Source: CAYNRA01 sp964399465
GTDB taxonomy: Bacteria; Bacteroidota; Bacteroidia; Cytophagales; Spirosomataceae
Length of the DNA stretch: 64,000 nt
Assembly (NCBI GenBank): GCA_964399465.1
Contig: CAYNRA010000004.1
Span: 3,233-67,232, forward strand
Reading direction: 5' to 3'
Position numbers and translations under genes: made by a program. The notes beneath the pieces were generated by a model, which had not been told where the DNA came from, did not search any database, and worked only from the letters and a program-made list of their open reading frames with translations. This document shows, piece after piece, positions 8,892 to 18,318 of the stretch. Positions within the stretch are counted from its first letter, which is position 1; each line of letters opens with the position of its first letter.

Positions 8892-9473
8892 ATGTCCTCA
8901 CATCCCCCCTTATCCGTTCTTGAAGCTACAGATATGCAAACCATGCTTACCCGTATTCAAAAGCAAGACTGGAATGGAGCGCACGAAATCGCCCAAAGCC
9001 AAGAAGGTGTTTGGGCCTACGATCGCTTGCACGCTTTTCTTCATCGCCTCGAAGGAGATACCGCCAATGCAGCCTACTGGTATCGCCGCTGTGGATTATC
9101 TATTTCGAATGTTTCTGCAAACGAAGAAATCCAATTCCTTTTACAATGGGTGAAACCATTTCTTTTAACCGATAAAAAACTCCTACACGTCGCCCAACAT
9201 ACGGACTGGAAACAACAAGAAGAGGCAGATTTCTTTATCCCGGAGTCCCTCGAATTGGAAGGTTTCATTCATTTATGTACTCCCTCGCAACTTTCTGGTG
9301 TCTTGGAACGCTATTATGCAGGCAGAACGGATTTGTATATTTTACACATTGAACCACAAACGCTTATGCCTCATCTCAAATTTGAAAAAGGGCCAACCGG
9401 TGATTTCTTCCCGCATTTCTTTGCCAAATTACCTAAAAGTGCCATCTCACTCCTAGAAGACCTGTCTTTGTAA
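8892..9473 (+). CDS. Two-domain protein: YWYRR-type helical domain plus DUF952
   Basis: 193 residues, cytoplasmic, function unknown. Residues 20-70 match a small helical family usually found as a stand-alone protein of about 90-100 residues: DWNGAHEIAQ, LHAFLHRLEGDTANA, AYWYRRCG. Residues about 97-190 are a DUF952 domain: LLHVAQHTDW, EGFIHLCTPSQL, YILHIEP, and FPHFFAKLP. DUF952 has a fold related to ADP-ribosyltransferases, though activity is not shown for most members. The ATG at 8892 is the only sensible start. It forms a single-gene unit and no terminator is obvious after it. Confidence 0.8.
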   Translation: MSSHPPLSVLEATDMQTMLTRIQKQDWNGAHEIAQSQEGVWAYDRLHAFLHRLEGDTANAAYWYRRCGLSISNVSANEEIQFLLQWVKPFLLTDKKLLHVAQHTDWKQQEEADFFIPESLELEGFIHLCTPSQLSGVLERYYAGRTDLYILHIEPQTLMPHLKFEKGPTGDFFPHFFAKLPKSAISLLEDLSL

Positions 9474-9559
9474 CCTTTTTTTTAATGTATTTTATAAAAA
9501 TTGGATTATACAAAATTATATTTGGATAATTAGATGTTTTACTGTGTGAAATGTGCTCA

Positions 9560-9593
9560 TTTGGATAGATTGGTGCTATAATTTGTATATTTG
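9560..9593 (+). promoter_or_regulatory. ppc promoter
   Basis: TTTG at 9560-9563, 22 bases, then TATATTTG at 9586-9593: a full match to the Bacteroidota promoter consensus. It predicts transcription from about 9600 and so excludes upstream start codons for ppc. Confidence 0.6.
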
Positions 9594-9621
9594 TTCTCTT
9601 TTGAATCCAAAAACTGCTCGT

Positions 9622-12180
9622 ATGCTTACTCCAACCCAAGAGACGCTTTTTACGCAAGAAGTACACAATAAGTACTTGGTCTTTAACACACTTTTCTCTC
9701 GTTTGCCTTACGATAAAATGACGAAAATAGGTCAGTTAATGCCTTTTCTTCAAGACAATGCCCAGCAAGGTTTTGAGGAAAGCTTGCAGCCCAAAGAAAT
9801 CATCGAACAATTTTTCGAACGTTATACGCGCATTCGTACAGAAAAAGAAAAAGTGGAACTTCTCTTTCGCTTTATTACGTACATCGAGCGCCAAGTTGTT
9901 CTTTTTGATAGTGTAGAGGACGCCGCTTTTGAGAAACTGAATGCCACAAACCTGAACGGGACACTTAATTCGCTGATTTCACTCGCTAAACAAGAAAATA
10001 AACGAGAGGCAGTCAAAGAAAAATTGCGAAATTTTAAGGTACGAATGGTCTTTACTGCTCATCCAACGCAGTTTTATCCAAATAGTGTTTTGCGTATCAT
10101 TCAAGATCTTGAGGCGTGCATTAAAAAAAATGACATCAATGCCATTGATTTACTCTTGCAGCAGCTGGGAAAAACGCCGTTCATTAATCAAGAACAACCG
10201 ACTCCTGTAGAAGAAGCCCAAAGTATTATTTTTTACTTGCGACATGTCTATTACGAAGCACTCGGTCTCTTACATGAACGCATTTATAACGATTTGTTGG
10301 ATGGAGAAGACGAAGAGTTTCGGCCTATCATTGAACTAGGCTTCTGGCCAGGTGGCGACCGTGACGGCAACCCGTTTGTTACGTCAGAAATCACGAAAAG
10401 GGTTGCGCAAGAACTACGAATTGCCGTTCTAAAATGCTACTACAATCATTTCAAAGATATTCGAAGACGTTTTACCTTCAAGGGAATTATTCCTTTATTA
10501 GATAAAATCAACGCACGTATTTATACCAATATGTTTGGCCTAAATGCCGATTTAACCGCTGAAGAACTCCTTAGTTCCCTACAAGTGGTACGCGAAAAAA
10601 TGGTAAAAGAGCATAATTCTATGTTCATCGGAGAGCTAGATCGCTTTATTCGTCGCGTTAAATTATTCGGAATGCACTTTGCTAGTTTGGATATTCGGCA
10701 AGATAGTAGCATCCATGAGCGCGTGATGTCTGCGGTCGTAGCCAAGTATTTTCCTGATTTGGCAGCGTATGAAACCTGGAGCTTGGAACAAAAAAATACA
10801 TTTTTACAAGATGCTCAATGCGTAGTGAATCCGGATGATTTCGAAGATGCCTTGATCAAAGATACCTTTTTGACGATTCAGGCAATCGGACAAATTCAGG
10901 AGAAAAACGGACAAAAAGCGTGTCATCGTTACATTATTTCCAATGCCTCAACAACTGCAACGGTGTTGGAAGTCCTCGCGTTGTTCCGTTTTAGTGGCTT
11001 TTCTCCAGAGCAATGTGCCGTCGATATTGTTCCTCTTTTTGAAACCATTGAGGGGCTAGATGCTGGGCCAAAAACCATGTTTGAACTTTATAATTTGCCT
11101 TATTATCAAAAACATTTAGTGCGTCGTACAAAAAATCAAACCATCATGCTTGGTTTCTCCGACGGCACAAAGGATGGGGGCTATATCAAGGCAAATTGGG
11201 AAATATTCAAGGCAAAAGAGAAACTGACGTATGTTTCAGAAGTAAACGGAATCCATGTCTTGTTTTTCGATGGTCGTGGTGGTCCACCTGCACGTGGAGG
11301 TGGAAAAACGCATCAGTTTTATGCTTCTCAAGGGCCGACGATTGCAAACAACGAAATCCAAATTACTATCCAAGGGCAAACGATTTCTTCGATGTATGGT
11401 TCGCTGAGTCAAGCCGTCTTTCATTTTGAGCAGTTGCTTTCAGCCGGAGTCAGTAACGATGTCTTTACAAATGAAAAAGCAAAATTATCTGATAAAGAGA
11501 AGGCATTAATTGAAGAACTTGCTGAAATTGGTGGGCAAAAATACTTATCGCTGAAACAAAATCCGGTTTTTGTTTCGTATCTCGAAAATAAAAGTCCGCT
11601 CAAATACTACGGTAAGACGAAAATTGGTTCACGCCCAACCAAAAGAGCAGCAAGTGCACAGTTGAAGTTGACCGATTTACGTGCCATCCCGTTTGTAGGT
11701 TCTTGGAGTCAATTGAAACAAAATATTCCTGGATTTTATGGTTTTGGTACTGCTTTGCAAACAAAAATAAACGAAGGAAAACTCACACAACTGCAAAATC
11801 TATATCATAACTCTTTGTATTTCAAGACATTGATGCAGAATAGTATGATGGCATTGCAAAAATCGTATTTTGCTTTGACTTCCTATATGAAAAAAGATGC
11901 CGTTTATGGAGAATTTTGGCAAATGTTATTTGAGGAATACGAAACGTCTGTCCGAACGATGTTGCTGGTGTCTGGTCAATCCCAATTGATGGAAAGTGAT
12001 CCCATTAACATGCTTTCCGTCAAATACCGCGAGTCTATTATCCTTCCACTTTTGGCTATTCAGCAGTATGCGCTGCAACGCGTAGAAGAAGCGAAAACGG
12101 ATGAAGAACGAGTTATTTTTGAGAAGATGGTCACTCGCTCGCTTTTCGGAAATATCAACGCAAGTCGAAATTCAGCCTAA
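9622..12180 (+). CDS. ppc: Phosphoenolpyruvate carboxylase
   Basis: Anaplerotic enzyme: carboxylates phosphoenolpyruvate with bicarbonate to oxaloacetate. The 852-residue product starting at ATG 9622 (MLTPTQETLF) is chosen because an in-frame start at 9553 lies upstream of the promoter. Signatures: catalytic His147 in FTAHPTQF, GFWPGGDRDGNPF (GGDRDGNP at 244-251), LDIRQDSSIH, MLGFSDGTKDGG, and the glycine loop GRGGPPARGGG. The loop differs from the common GRGGTVGRGGG by Pro-Pro-Ala, typical of a distant bacterial branch. The C-terminus ends NASRNSA where the family usually ends QNTG. It converges on argS. Confidence 0.96.
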   Translation: MLTPTQETLFTQEVHNKYLVFNTLFSRLPYDKMTKIGQLMPFLQDNAQQGFEESLQPKEIIEQFFERYTRIRTEKEKVELLFRFITYIERQVVLFDSVEDAAFEKLNATNLNGTLNSLISLAKQENKREAVKEKLRNFKVRMVFTAHPTQFYPNSVLRIIQDLEACIKKNDINAIDLLLQQLGKTPFINQEQPTPVEEAQSIIFYLRHVYYEALGLLHERIYNDLLDGEDEEFRPIIELGFWPGGDRDGNPFVTSEITKRVAQELRIAVLKCYYNHFKDIRRRFTFKGIIPLLDKINARIYTNMFGLNADLTAEELLSSLQVVREKMVKEHNSMFIGELDRFIRRVKLFGMHFASLDIRQDSSIHERVMSAVVAKYFPDLAAYETWSLEQKNTFLQDAQCVVNPDDFEDALIKDTFLTIQAIGQIQEKNGQKACHRYIISNASTTATVLEVLALFRFSGFSPEQCAVDIVPLFETIEGLDAGPKTMFELYNLPYYQKHLVRRTKNQTIMLGFSDGTKDGGYIKANWEIFKAKEKLTYVSEVNGIHVLFFDGRGGPPARGGGKTHQFYASQGPTIANNEIQITIQGQTISSMYGSLSQAVFHFEQLLSAGVSNDVFTNEKAKLSDKEKALIEELAEIGGQKYLSLKQNPVFVSYLENKSPLKYYGKTKIGSRPTKRAASAQLKLTDLRAIPFVGSWSQLKQNIPGFYGFGTALQTKINEGKLTQLQNLYHNSLYFKTLMQNSMMALQKSYFALTSYMKKDAVYGEFWQMLFEEYETSVRTMLLVSGQSQLMESDPINMLSVKYRESIILPLLAIQQYALQRVEEAKTDEERVIFEKMVTRSLFGNINASRNSA

Positions 12181-12214
12181 TTTAATAGAATAAAAATTAG
12201 CAAATTTATAAATA

Positions 12215-12250
12215 AAAATGCCTGTAAATGATTCATTTACAGGCATTTTC
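12215..12250. terminator. Bidirectional terminator between ppc and argS
   Basis: Sixteen-base perfect stem AAAATGCCTGTAAATG / CATTTACAGGCATTTT with a three-base loop, in the 89-base gap between converging genes. Confidence 0.85.
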
Positions 12251-12269
12251 TTAACTAAGTAGGCTTGGA

Positions 12270-14045
12270 TTACATTCTTTCAGGAACATCTATTCCTAAG
12301 AGATTCATGCCATTTTTTATGGTTTTGGCCACTTCTGCAATGAGGGCAAGTCGGAAGCCACGAATGTCTGCATCAGGTTCATTCAAAACCGTACATTCTG
12401 CATAAAAGGAATTGAAATTTTTAGCCAAATCGTAGGTGTAATTTGCCACGACAGACGGCGCGTATTCGTTGGCAGCTTTCTGAATTTGCTGTGGGTAATC
12501 GGCAAGTAACTGAATCAATGTAACTTCACTTGGGTGCAAAGCCAGTACCGGAATAGTCGATGAAAGTGCAATGGATTGGCTTTGCGCTTTTCTCAAAATG
12601 GATTGGATACGTGCGTGCGTATATTGAATGAATGGGCCTGTATTTCCTTGAAAATCAATGGATTCCTGTGGATTAAACAACATTCTTTTCTTCGGCTCGA
12701 CTTTCAATAAGAAATATTTCAAAGCGCCAAGAGCCAACATCTGAAATAAGTTTTGCGCTTCTTCTTCCGTAAAATCATCAATTTTACCCCGTTCTTTGGT
12801 TGTTTCAGCGGCGGTATCAATCATCTCTTGTACTAAGTCATCAGCATCTACGACTGTTCCCTCACGTGATTTCATTTTACCCGTCGGGAGGTCAACCATA
12901 CCGTAAGACAAATGATAACAGCCGTTAGCATAGCTACGTCCTAATTTTTTCATGATGGCGAAAAGGACTTGGAAATGATAATCCTGTTCATTCCCGACTA
13001 CCCAAATCGAACGATTATTCTGGAAATCTTGGAATTTCAAATCCGTTGTTCCTAAATCTTGGGTAATATACACCGATGTGCCGTCTCCGCGAAGCACCAA
13101 TTTATGGTCTAATCCTTCGTCTGAAAGGTCAATCCACACACTTTTATCTTCTTTTTGATAAAAGACACCTTTAGCTAAACCTTCTTCTACAACTTCTTTG
13201 CCAAGAAGATACGTGTTTGACTCATAGTAAGTTGTATCGAAGTCAACGCCAATTTTTGTATAAGTTGCTTGGAATCCCTCGTAAACCCAATTATTCATTT
13301 GTGCCCAAAGTGCCATGACTTCTGCGTCACCTTGTTCCCAACGAACCAGTAATTGTTGAGCTTCGATAAGAATGGGCGCATTTTTCTTCGCTTGCTCTTC
13401 GGTTTGTCCTTCGGCTACTAATTGCGCAATTTCTTCCTTATATACTTTGTCAAAAATAACGTAATATTTGCCTGCTAGGTGGTCTCCTTTTAAGCCGCTT
13501 GATTGCGGCGTTTCGAGATTTCCGAAACGTTGATAGGCAATCATGGATTTACAAATATGAATGCCACGGTCATTAACTAAACACGCTTTGACGACATCAT
13601 ATCCATTGGCTTTCAAGATACGCGCAATGGAATTTCCTAAGAAGTTATTGCGCAAATGCCCCAAATGCAAGGGTTTATTGGTATTTGGGGACGAGTATTC
13701 TACCATAACCGACTCGTTTTTCGGCGCGAGTTGACCATTAAATTCTGATTGAAGAAGGTGATTAAACGTATCAATCCAAACAGAATCAGCTAATTCGATA
13801 TTCAAAAAACCTTGAACGACATTGAAACCCGTGACTTGTTCGTCGTTTGCTACAAGATATGTTCCTATTTGCTCGCCAAGTTCGGCAGGTGATTTTTTCA
13901 AAAGTTTGACAAGTGGGAAAACCACAAACGTAAATGCGCCCGCGAAGTCCTTTCGAGTGGTTTGCAGGGTGACTTCCATAGACTGGTCGTATAAATCAAG
14001 AAGTGCTTGTGAAATACGCGCCGAAAGCTGAGATTCAATGTTCAT
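12270..14045 (-). CDS. argS: Arginyl-tRNA synthetase
   Basis: Class I aminoacyl-tRNA synthetase charging tRNA-Arg. 591 residues, the standard length. Residues 1-110 form the ArgRS-specific N-terminal domain. The HIGH motif is HLGH at 127-130, preceded by YSSPNTNKP. The KMSKS-loop equivalent reads GKMKSREGT near residue 385, the form normal for ArgRS. The C-terminal DALR helical domain carries the anticodon-binding surface (FIQYTHARIQSI onward). It is divergent from yicC and ends in a shared terminator with ppc. Confidence 0.97.
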   Translation of the reverse strand: MNIESQLSARISQALLDLYDQSMEVTLQTTRKDFAGAFTFVVFPLVKLLKKSPAELGEQIGTYLVANDEQVTGFNVVQGFLNIELADSVWIDTFNHLLQSEFNGQLAPKNESVMVEYSSPNTNKPLHLGHLRNNFLGNSIARILKANGYDVVKACLVNDRGIHICKSMIAYQRFGNLETPQSSGLKGDHLAGKYYVIFDKVYKEEIAQLVAEGQTEEQAKKNAPILIEAQQLLVRWEQGDAEVMALWAQMNNWVYEGFQATYTKIGVDFDTTYYESNTYLLGKEVVEEGLAKGVFYQKEDKSVWIDLSDEGLDHKLVLRGDGTSVYITQDLGTTDLKFQDFQNNRSIWVVGNEQDYHFQVLFAIMKKLGRSYANGCYHLSYGMVDLPTGKMKSREGTVVDADDLVQEMIDTAAETTKERGKIDDFTEEEAQNLFQMLALGALKYFLLKVEPKKRMLFNPQESIDFQGNTGPFIQYTHARIQSILRKAQSQSIALSSTIPVLALHPSEVTLIQLLADYPQQIQKAANEYAPSVVANYTYDLAKNFNSFYAECTVLNEPDADIRGFRLALIAEVAKTIKNGMNLLGIDVPERM

Positions 14046-14149
14046 AAAGCTGTTTTTTTCAGGATAAATGAAGTGCGATGAGCCAATTTATTCCTTCTGT
14101 TGAAAATTTAGATGTGCAAAAATAATTAAAAACCGCCACTAAAATTAGC

Positions 14150-14157
14150 TATCTTTG
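14150..14157 (+). promoter_or_regulatory. Possible yicC -7 box
   Basis: TATCTTTG matches TAnnTTTG 55 bases before the chosen start of yicC. No convincing -33 box. Confidence 0.3.
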
Positions 14158-14212
14158 AAAGTTCACGGGTAAGCTCGTGTTCGTTTTGTTTCACTGTAGA
14201 AATTCTTTCGAT

Positions 14213-15091
14213 ATGCTTCAATCTATGACCGGCTTTGGGTCGGCTTCTGTAGAAAATGACAAAATGGTTGTCACCGCAGAAATTAAGTCCCTCAATTCTA
14301 AATTTTCAGATATTTATTGCCGTATTCCTCGGCAGTTTTCAGATAAGGAAATTGAAATTCGTAACCTTTTATCAAAGGAATTAGAGCGCGGAAAAATTGA
14401 ATTTACGCTCACTGTCGCACCTAAAGAAGGCGCATTTGTAGGAACTACGGTGAATCGCCCGACCGTCAAAGCGTACTACCGTGATTTGCAGGAAACAGCC
14501 AAAGAATTAGGTTTTCAACCTTCTGAAACTGAGTTACTTCGCATGGCGACCATGATGCCGAATGCCTATAATACAGGAAGTGCCAATGAGGAAGATACAA
14601 AAGCAGATTGGCAATTTATTATTGATGTTGTCATGGCGGCTCTTTATAAATGCAAGGAATTTAGACTGCAAGAAGGGCTAAATACGAAGGAGAAATTCAT
14701 GGAGTATATAGCAACAATTGGAGAATTACTTGAGCAAGTAGCCGAGCAAGATCCCAAAAGAATTCCTATTATTCGGGAAAGAATTGAAAAGGCGGTTTCT
14801 GAGTGGGCACAAAATGAAAATTTTGATACCAANNNNNNNNNNTTGATTTATTATGTAGAGAAGTTCGATATTTCAGAAGAGAAAGTTCGGCTAAAAAATC
14901 ACCTAGATTATTTTGTAAAAGAACTACACACAGCTTCAAATGGAAAAAAATTAAATTTCATTGCGCAGGAAATCGGTCGAGAAATCAATACGATTGGTTC
15001 GAAAGCAAACGATGCGGTGATTCAGCGTTTGGTTGTGCAAATGAAGGACGAATTGGAGAAAATCAAAGAACAGACGTTAAATATTGTCTAA
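14213..15091 (+). CDS. yicC: YicC family protein, interrupted by a short gap
   Basis: YicC proteins are widespread; E. coli YicC has been linked to RNA decay as an endoribonuclease-type factor. The start at 14213 (MLQSMTGFG) is chosen because SMTGFG is the invariant N-terminus; an upstream GTG at 14177 would add 12 unrelated residues. The C-terminal DUF1732 part shows EKVRLKNHLDYF and FIAQEIGREINTIGSKAND. Ten Ns at 14833-14842 fall in the conserved segment before LIYYVEK. The frame is intact on both sides. About 292 residues, the normal size. Followed after 103 bases by ychF, which has its own promoter. Confidence 0.93.
   Translation: MLQSMTGFGSASVENDKMVVTAEIKSLNSKFSDIYCRIPRQFSDKEIEIRNLLSKELERGKIEFTLTVAPKEGAFVGTTVNRPTVKAYYRDLQETAKELGFQPSETELLRMATMMPNAYNTGSANEEDTKADWQFIIDVVMAALYKCKEFRLQEGLNTKEKFMEYIATIGELLEQVAEQDPKRIPIIRERIEKAVSEWAQNENFDTXXXXLIYYVEKFDISEEKVRLKNHLDYFVKELHTASNGKKLNFIAQEIGREINTIGSKANDAVIQRLVVQMKDELEKIKEQTLNIV
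14833..14842. other. Assembly gap, 10 N, inside yicC
   Basis: Frame is preserved. In relatives this segment usually has about six residues between the conserved Asp-Thr and the LIYY element, so the true length may be about 16 bases and not 10. That estimate is from memory of the family. Confidence 0.7.
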
Positions 15092-15111
15092 TGAAGATTG
15101 GCAAAGCAATG

Positions 15112-15143
15112 TTTGCCATTGTTGCTGATTTGCGCTAATTTTG
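15112..15143 (+). promoter_or_regulatory. ychF promoter
   Basis: TTTG at 15112-15115, 20 bases, TAATTTTG at 15136-15143: full consensus match, giving a leader of about 45 bases. Confidence 0.6.
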
Positions 15144-15194
15144 TGCCCGCAAATGGCATTTGATTAGACAATTAATACGAAAAAATAAGAAAAT

Positions 15195-16298
15195 ATGGCA
15201 TTGAAAGCCGGTATCGTAGGTTTACCCAATGTAGGGAAATCAACTCTTTTTAACGCTGTTTCTGTCAGCGCAAAAGCACAAGCAAGCAATTATCGTTTTT
15301 GTACGATTGAGCCAAATGTAGGTTTAGTAGATGTTCCAGACGAGCGTTTGGCTAAATTAGCAGAATTAGTAAATCCGAATCGCATTGTTCCTACCCAGAT
15401 CGAAATTGTGGATATTGCGGGTCTTGTTCGGGGTGCGTCTAGAGGTGAGGGGCTTGGTAATAAATTTCTTGGTAATATCAGAGAAGTCGATGCCATTATT
15501 CACGTCGTTCGCTGCTTTGAAGACGAAAACGTATTGCGCGAAGAAGGGTCTATTAATCCGGTTAGCGACAAAGAAATCATTGATACGGAACTTCAGTTGA
15601 AGGATTTGGAAAGTGTGGAAAAGAAAATCGCGCGTATTGCTAAAATGGCGCGTGTAGGTGGAGATGCCAAAGCAAAAGCAGAATTGGATGTTCTCGAAAG
15701 ATGTAAATCTTGGCTTGAACAAGGAAAAAATATCCGTGGATTGGGGCTCACAAAAGAGGAATTACCTGCTATTGCAGATTTATTCTTGCTGACGGTCAAA
15801 CCCACTTTGTACGTGGCAAACGTAGATGAGGCATCCATGCATACGGGTAATAAGTATTCAGAGGCTTTGCAAAAGGTGGCAGACGAAGAGGGCGCACAAC
15901 TCATCGTTTTGAATAATTCCATTGAAGCGCAAATTGCAGATATGGAAGATCCAGATGATAAAGCACTCTTTTTTGAAGAATATGGCATGAAAGAACCGGG
16001 ATTAAATCGGTTGATTCGGGCGACATATCAATTGCTTAATTTAGGTACGTATTTTACTGCTGGAGTTCAGGAAGTTCGTGCTTGGACAATCGAAAAAGGT
16101 TGGAAAGCACCGCAAGCCGCTAGCGTTATCCATACTGACTTTGAGAAAGGATTTATCAAAGCGGAGGTAATTGCTTATGACGATTACGTAAAATACCAAA
16201 CAGAAGCTGCTTGCAAAGAAGCAGGTCGTCTCCGGATTGAAGGGAAAGAATACGTTGTGGCAGATGGTGACGTAATGCACTTCCGTTTCAATGTATAA
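15195..16298 (+). CDS. ychF: Redox-regulated ATPase YchF (Obg family)
   Basis: P-loop ATPase that binds ribosomes and takes part in stress and translation control. 367 residues, near the usual 363-365. The P-loop GLPNVGKST is at 9-17, followed by IVDIAGLVRGASRGEG (G3). The G4-like NVDE near residue 213 is the YchF-type change associated with ATP over GTP preference. The C-terminal TGS domain is clear (FTAGVQEVRAWTI, GFIKAEVIAYDDY). Own promoter and own terminator. Confidence 0.97.
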   Translation: MALKAGIVGLPNVGKSTLFNAVSVSAKAQASNYRFCTIEPNVGLVDVPDERLAKLAELVNPNRIVPTQIEIVDIAGLVRGASRGEGLGNKFLGNIREVDAIIHVVRCFEDENVLREEGSINPVSDKEIIDTELQLKDLESVEKKIARIAKMARVGGDAKAKAELDVLERCKSWLEQGKNIRGLGLTKEELPAIADLFLLTVKPTLYVANVDEASMHTGNKYSEALQKVADEEGAQLIVLNNSIEAQIADMEDPDDKALFFEEYGMKEPGLNRLIRATYQLLNLGTYFTAGVQEVRAWTIEKGWKAPQAASVIHTDFEKGFIKAEVIAYDDYVKYQTEAACKEAGRLRIEGKEYVVADGDVMHFRFNV

Positions 16299-16322
16299 AC
16301 CCAATACGATATTTTATTTTAG

Positions 16323-16353
16323 AAAAGGTGTGAAGTAATTCACACCTTTTTTT
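16323..16353 (+). terminator. Terminator of ychF
   Basis: AAAAGGTGTGAA / TTCACACCTTTT stem with GTAA loop and a seven-T tail. Confidence 0.9.
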
Positions 16354-16384
16354 GTTATTTCGATGAATAAATACAGCACACATT

Positions 16385-17239
16385 ATGAAATTAATACGGT
16401 TTGGCGCATTTGGAGAAGAAAAGCCTGGTATCATCCTTCCGACAGGTGAAAAGCGAGATGTTTCTGCGTTTGGTGAAGATTTTACAGGAAAATTTTGGGA
16501 AACAGATGGTCTGAATAGATTGAAGAATTGGTTGGATGCACATTTCGAGGATTGTCCGGTTGTTCCTGAAAATATTCGTTTGGGGGCATGTGTAGCGCAA
16601 CCGTCAAAAATTGTTTGTGTTGGTTTAAATTATGCGAATCACGCCAAGGAGGCGGGTTTAGAAATTCCGGAAGAACCTATTTTATTTTTGAAAGCACCTT
16701 CAGCACTTTGTGGCCCGAACGATGATTTAATTTTACCTAAAAATGCATTGAAAACAGATTGGGAGGTCGAATTAGCCTTTGTTATCGGTCGAAAAGCATC
16801 GTATATAGCCCAAAGTGAGGTATTGGATTTTATTGTAGGATATACTATCTTGAATGATTATTCGGAGCGAAGCTTCCAATTTGAGCGAGGTGGACAATGG
16901 GTAAAAGGCAAAAGTAATGACCGTTTTGCGCCATTAGGGCCTTATTTGCTAACAAAAGAGGAAGTAATAGATCCCCAAAATTTGCCGATGTGGTTGCGGG
17001 TAAATGGAGAAATCAAGCAACAATCGACAACAAGAGATATGATTTTTGGCATTCGTGAAATTGTCTCTTACGTCAGTCAATTTATGACGTTGATGCCCGG
17101 TGATGTAATTTCTACGGGTACACCTTTTGGCGTTGGGATGGGCAGTAAACCGCCAAGATTTTTGCAGGCTGGTGATGTGGTTGAGTTAGGTATTGACGGC
17201 CTCGGTGAGCAGAAGCAACGGGTTGTTGCATACGAGTAG
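16385..17239 (+). CDS. Fumarylacetoacetate hydrolase family protein
   Basis: 284 residues. Residues 1-70 are the variable N-terminal part; residues about 78-284 are the FAH catalytic fold that hydrolyses or decarboxylates beta-keto acids with a divalent metal. Visible: KIVCVGLNYANHAKEAG, metal-binding DWEVELAFVIG, LNDYSERSFQ, KGKSNDRFAPLGP and a STGTPFGVGMG turn. Length and the QWVKGKSNDRFAP stretch resemble ureidoglycolate lyase and 2,4-diketo-3-deoxy-L-fuconate hydrolase annotations. The substrate cannot be decided because no pathway genes adjoin it. Confidence 0.88.
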   Translation: MKLIRFGAFGEEKPGIILPTGEKRDVSAFGEDFTGKFWETDGLNRLKNWLDAHFEDCPVVPENIRLGACVAQPSKIVCVGLNYANHAKEAGLEIPEEPILFLKAPSALCGPNDDLILPKNALKTDWEVELAFVIGRKASYIAQSEVLDFIVGYTILNDYSERSFQFERGGQWVKGKSNDRFAPLGPYLLTKEEVIDPQNLPMWLRVNGEIKQQSTTRDMIFGIREIVSYVSQFMTLMPGDVISTGTPFGVGMGSKPPRFLQAGDVVELGIDGLGEQKQRVVAYE

Positions 17240-17349
17240 GGAGGTAGGAAGTCTGCATATGATATGAAAATTCGTCGTTTGAGACGTCAGGTTATAGCAT
17301 TGGTTCGCAAGAAAGAATTTTTTATTTTTTCACTAATCATCTAAATACT

Positions 17350-18318
17350 ATGAGACCTATTTCAAAATGTGTATTCTTTTTACTAGTGTCTTCCAATGTG
17401 CTCAATGCACAGCTCGTCCGTCCTGGTGAATTGATTAAGCGCAAGTCTGACCAGCGTGTTAATCAGAAAATCGAAGGAGCGATAGATGGCGCACTTGATA
17501 AGGTTTTTGGCGTTGGAAAGTCCAAACAGGGAGCGTCAAACCATTCTGAAAGTAAGGAATTAGAACGAAAGGTAGATTCAGCTTCAATAAGTGCTTTTGA
17601 TGCGATGCAGGCAATGAAAAGCATACGTTTGGGTGTATCTCCAAAAGAAAAGTATTCATTCACTTCCTCTTTTGTTGTTCTTTCCAGGGAGTATGACAAA
17701 AAAGGAATCGAAGAAGTAACGAAGATGAAATATCACTTTTCATCTGATGCCAATGCCATGGCAGTAACTTTTTTCCCTAATCAACAAGGGGGAAAGGACA
17801 AATCCATGGAGGATATGGACGCCTTTGTTATTGATTTCGATTTATCCGCCGTTTTTACATTTATGCGAATGGATGAGAAAAAAGTTTTCATGGGAACAGG
17901 ATTTTCTCCAACCAAAATGGGTACTAATACACCAGAAAAGGAAATAAAAACCAAAGTTACTGCAACTAATCAAACAAAGAAGATAGGTAATTATGTTTGT
18001 GATGGCTATTTGGTTGAGGAGGAAGGAGAAGAAATGATCGTTTGGATAAGTAAAACGCGGGTAGAATTTTTTGAAGAGTATTTAAAAAAGATGTCAGAAA
18101 ATTCCAAACAGTTCTCGAAAATGCTTCCAAGTATGAAATCCTCTTCTTATCAATATCATCCTGAGTTAGTTAAGATGTCTAAAGAAGGGAGGATGTTTTT
18201 GGGCATGTCAAAATTAGGTGATAAGTATGAGTCGTTTGATATTGAATTCAGGGATTTTACAAAAGATGATTTTTTCGTTCTTAAGTCTTCTGAATATTCC
18301 TCAATGATGGGAAATTAA
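17350..18318 (+). CDS. Secreted DUF4412-like protein
   Basis: 322 residues, unknown function. A signal peptide (1-20, ending VLNAQ) predicts export. Residues 25-75 are a charged helix with an IDGALDKVFG segment. The rest has paired beta-strand stretches: ITKMKYHFSSDANAMAV-like, IDFDLSAVFTFMRMDEKK, KKIGNYVCDGYLVEEEGEE and MIVWISKTRVEF. The NYVCDGYLVE / MIVWIS pattern is that of DUF4412 and related folds. Its stop codon abuts the stop of the converging xerC with no base between them and no hairpin. Family assignment is tentative. Confidence 0.65.
   Translation: MRPISKCVFFLLVSSNVLNAQLVRPGELIKRKSDQRVNQKIEGAIDGALDKVFGVGKSKQGASNHSESKELERKVDSASISAFDAMQAMKSIRLGVSPKEKYSFTSSFVVLSREYDKKGIEEVTKMKYHFSSDANAMAVTFFPNQQGGKDKSMEDMDAFVIDFDLSAVFTFMRMDEKKVFMGTGFSPTKMGTNTPEKEIKTKVTATNQTKKIGNYVCDGYLVEEEGEEMIVWISKTRVEFFEEYLKKMSENSKQFSKMLPSMKSSSYQYHPELVKMSKEGRMFLGMSKLGDKYESFDIEFRDFTKDDFFVLKSSEYSSMMGN

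Noticed and set aside
9553..9621. Upstream start for ppc
   Set aside because: The in-frame ATG lies before the consensus promoter, so it would not be transcribed. The extra 23 residues do not resemble PEPC.
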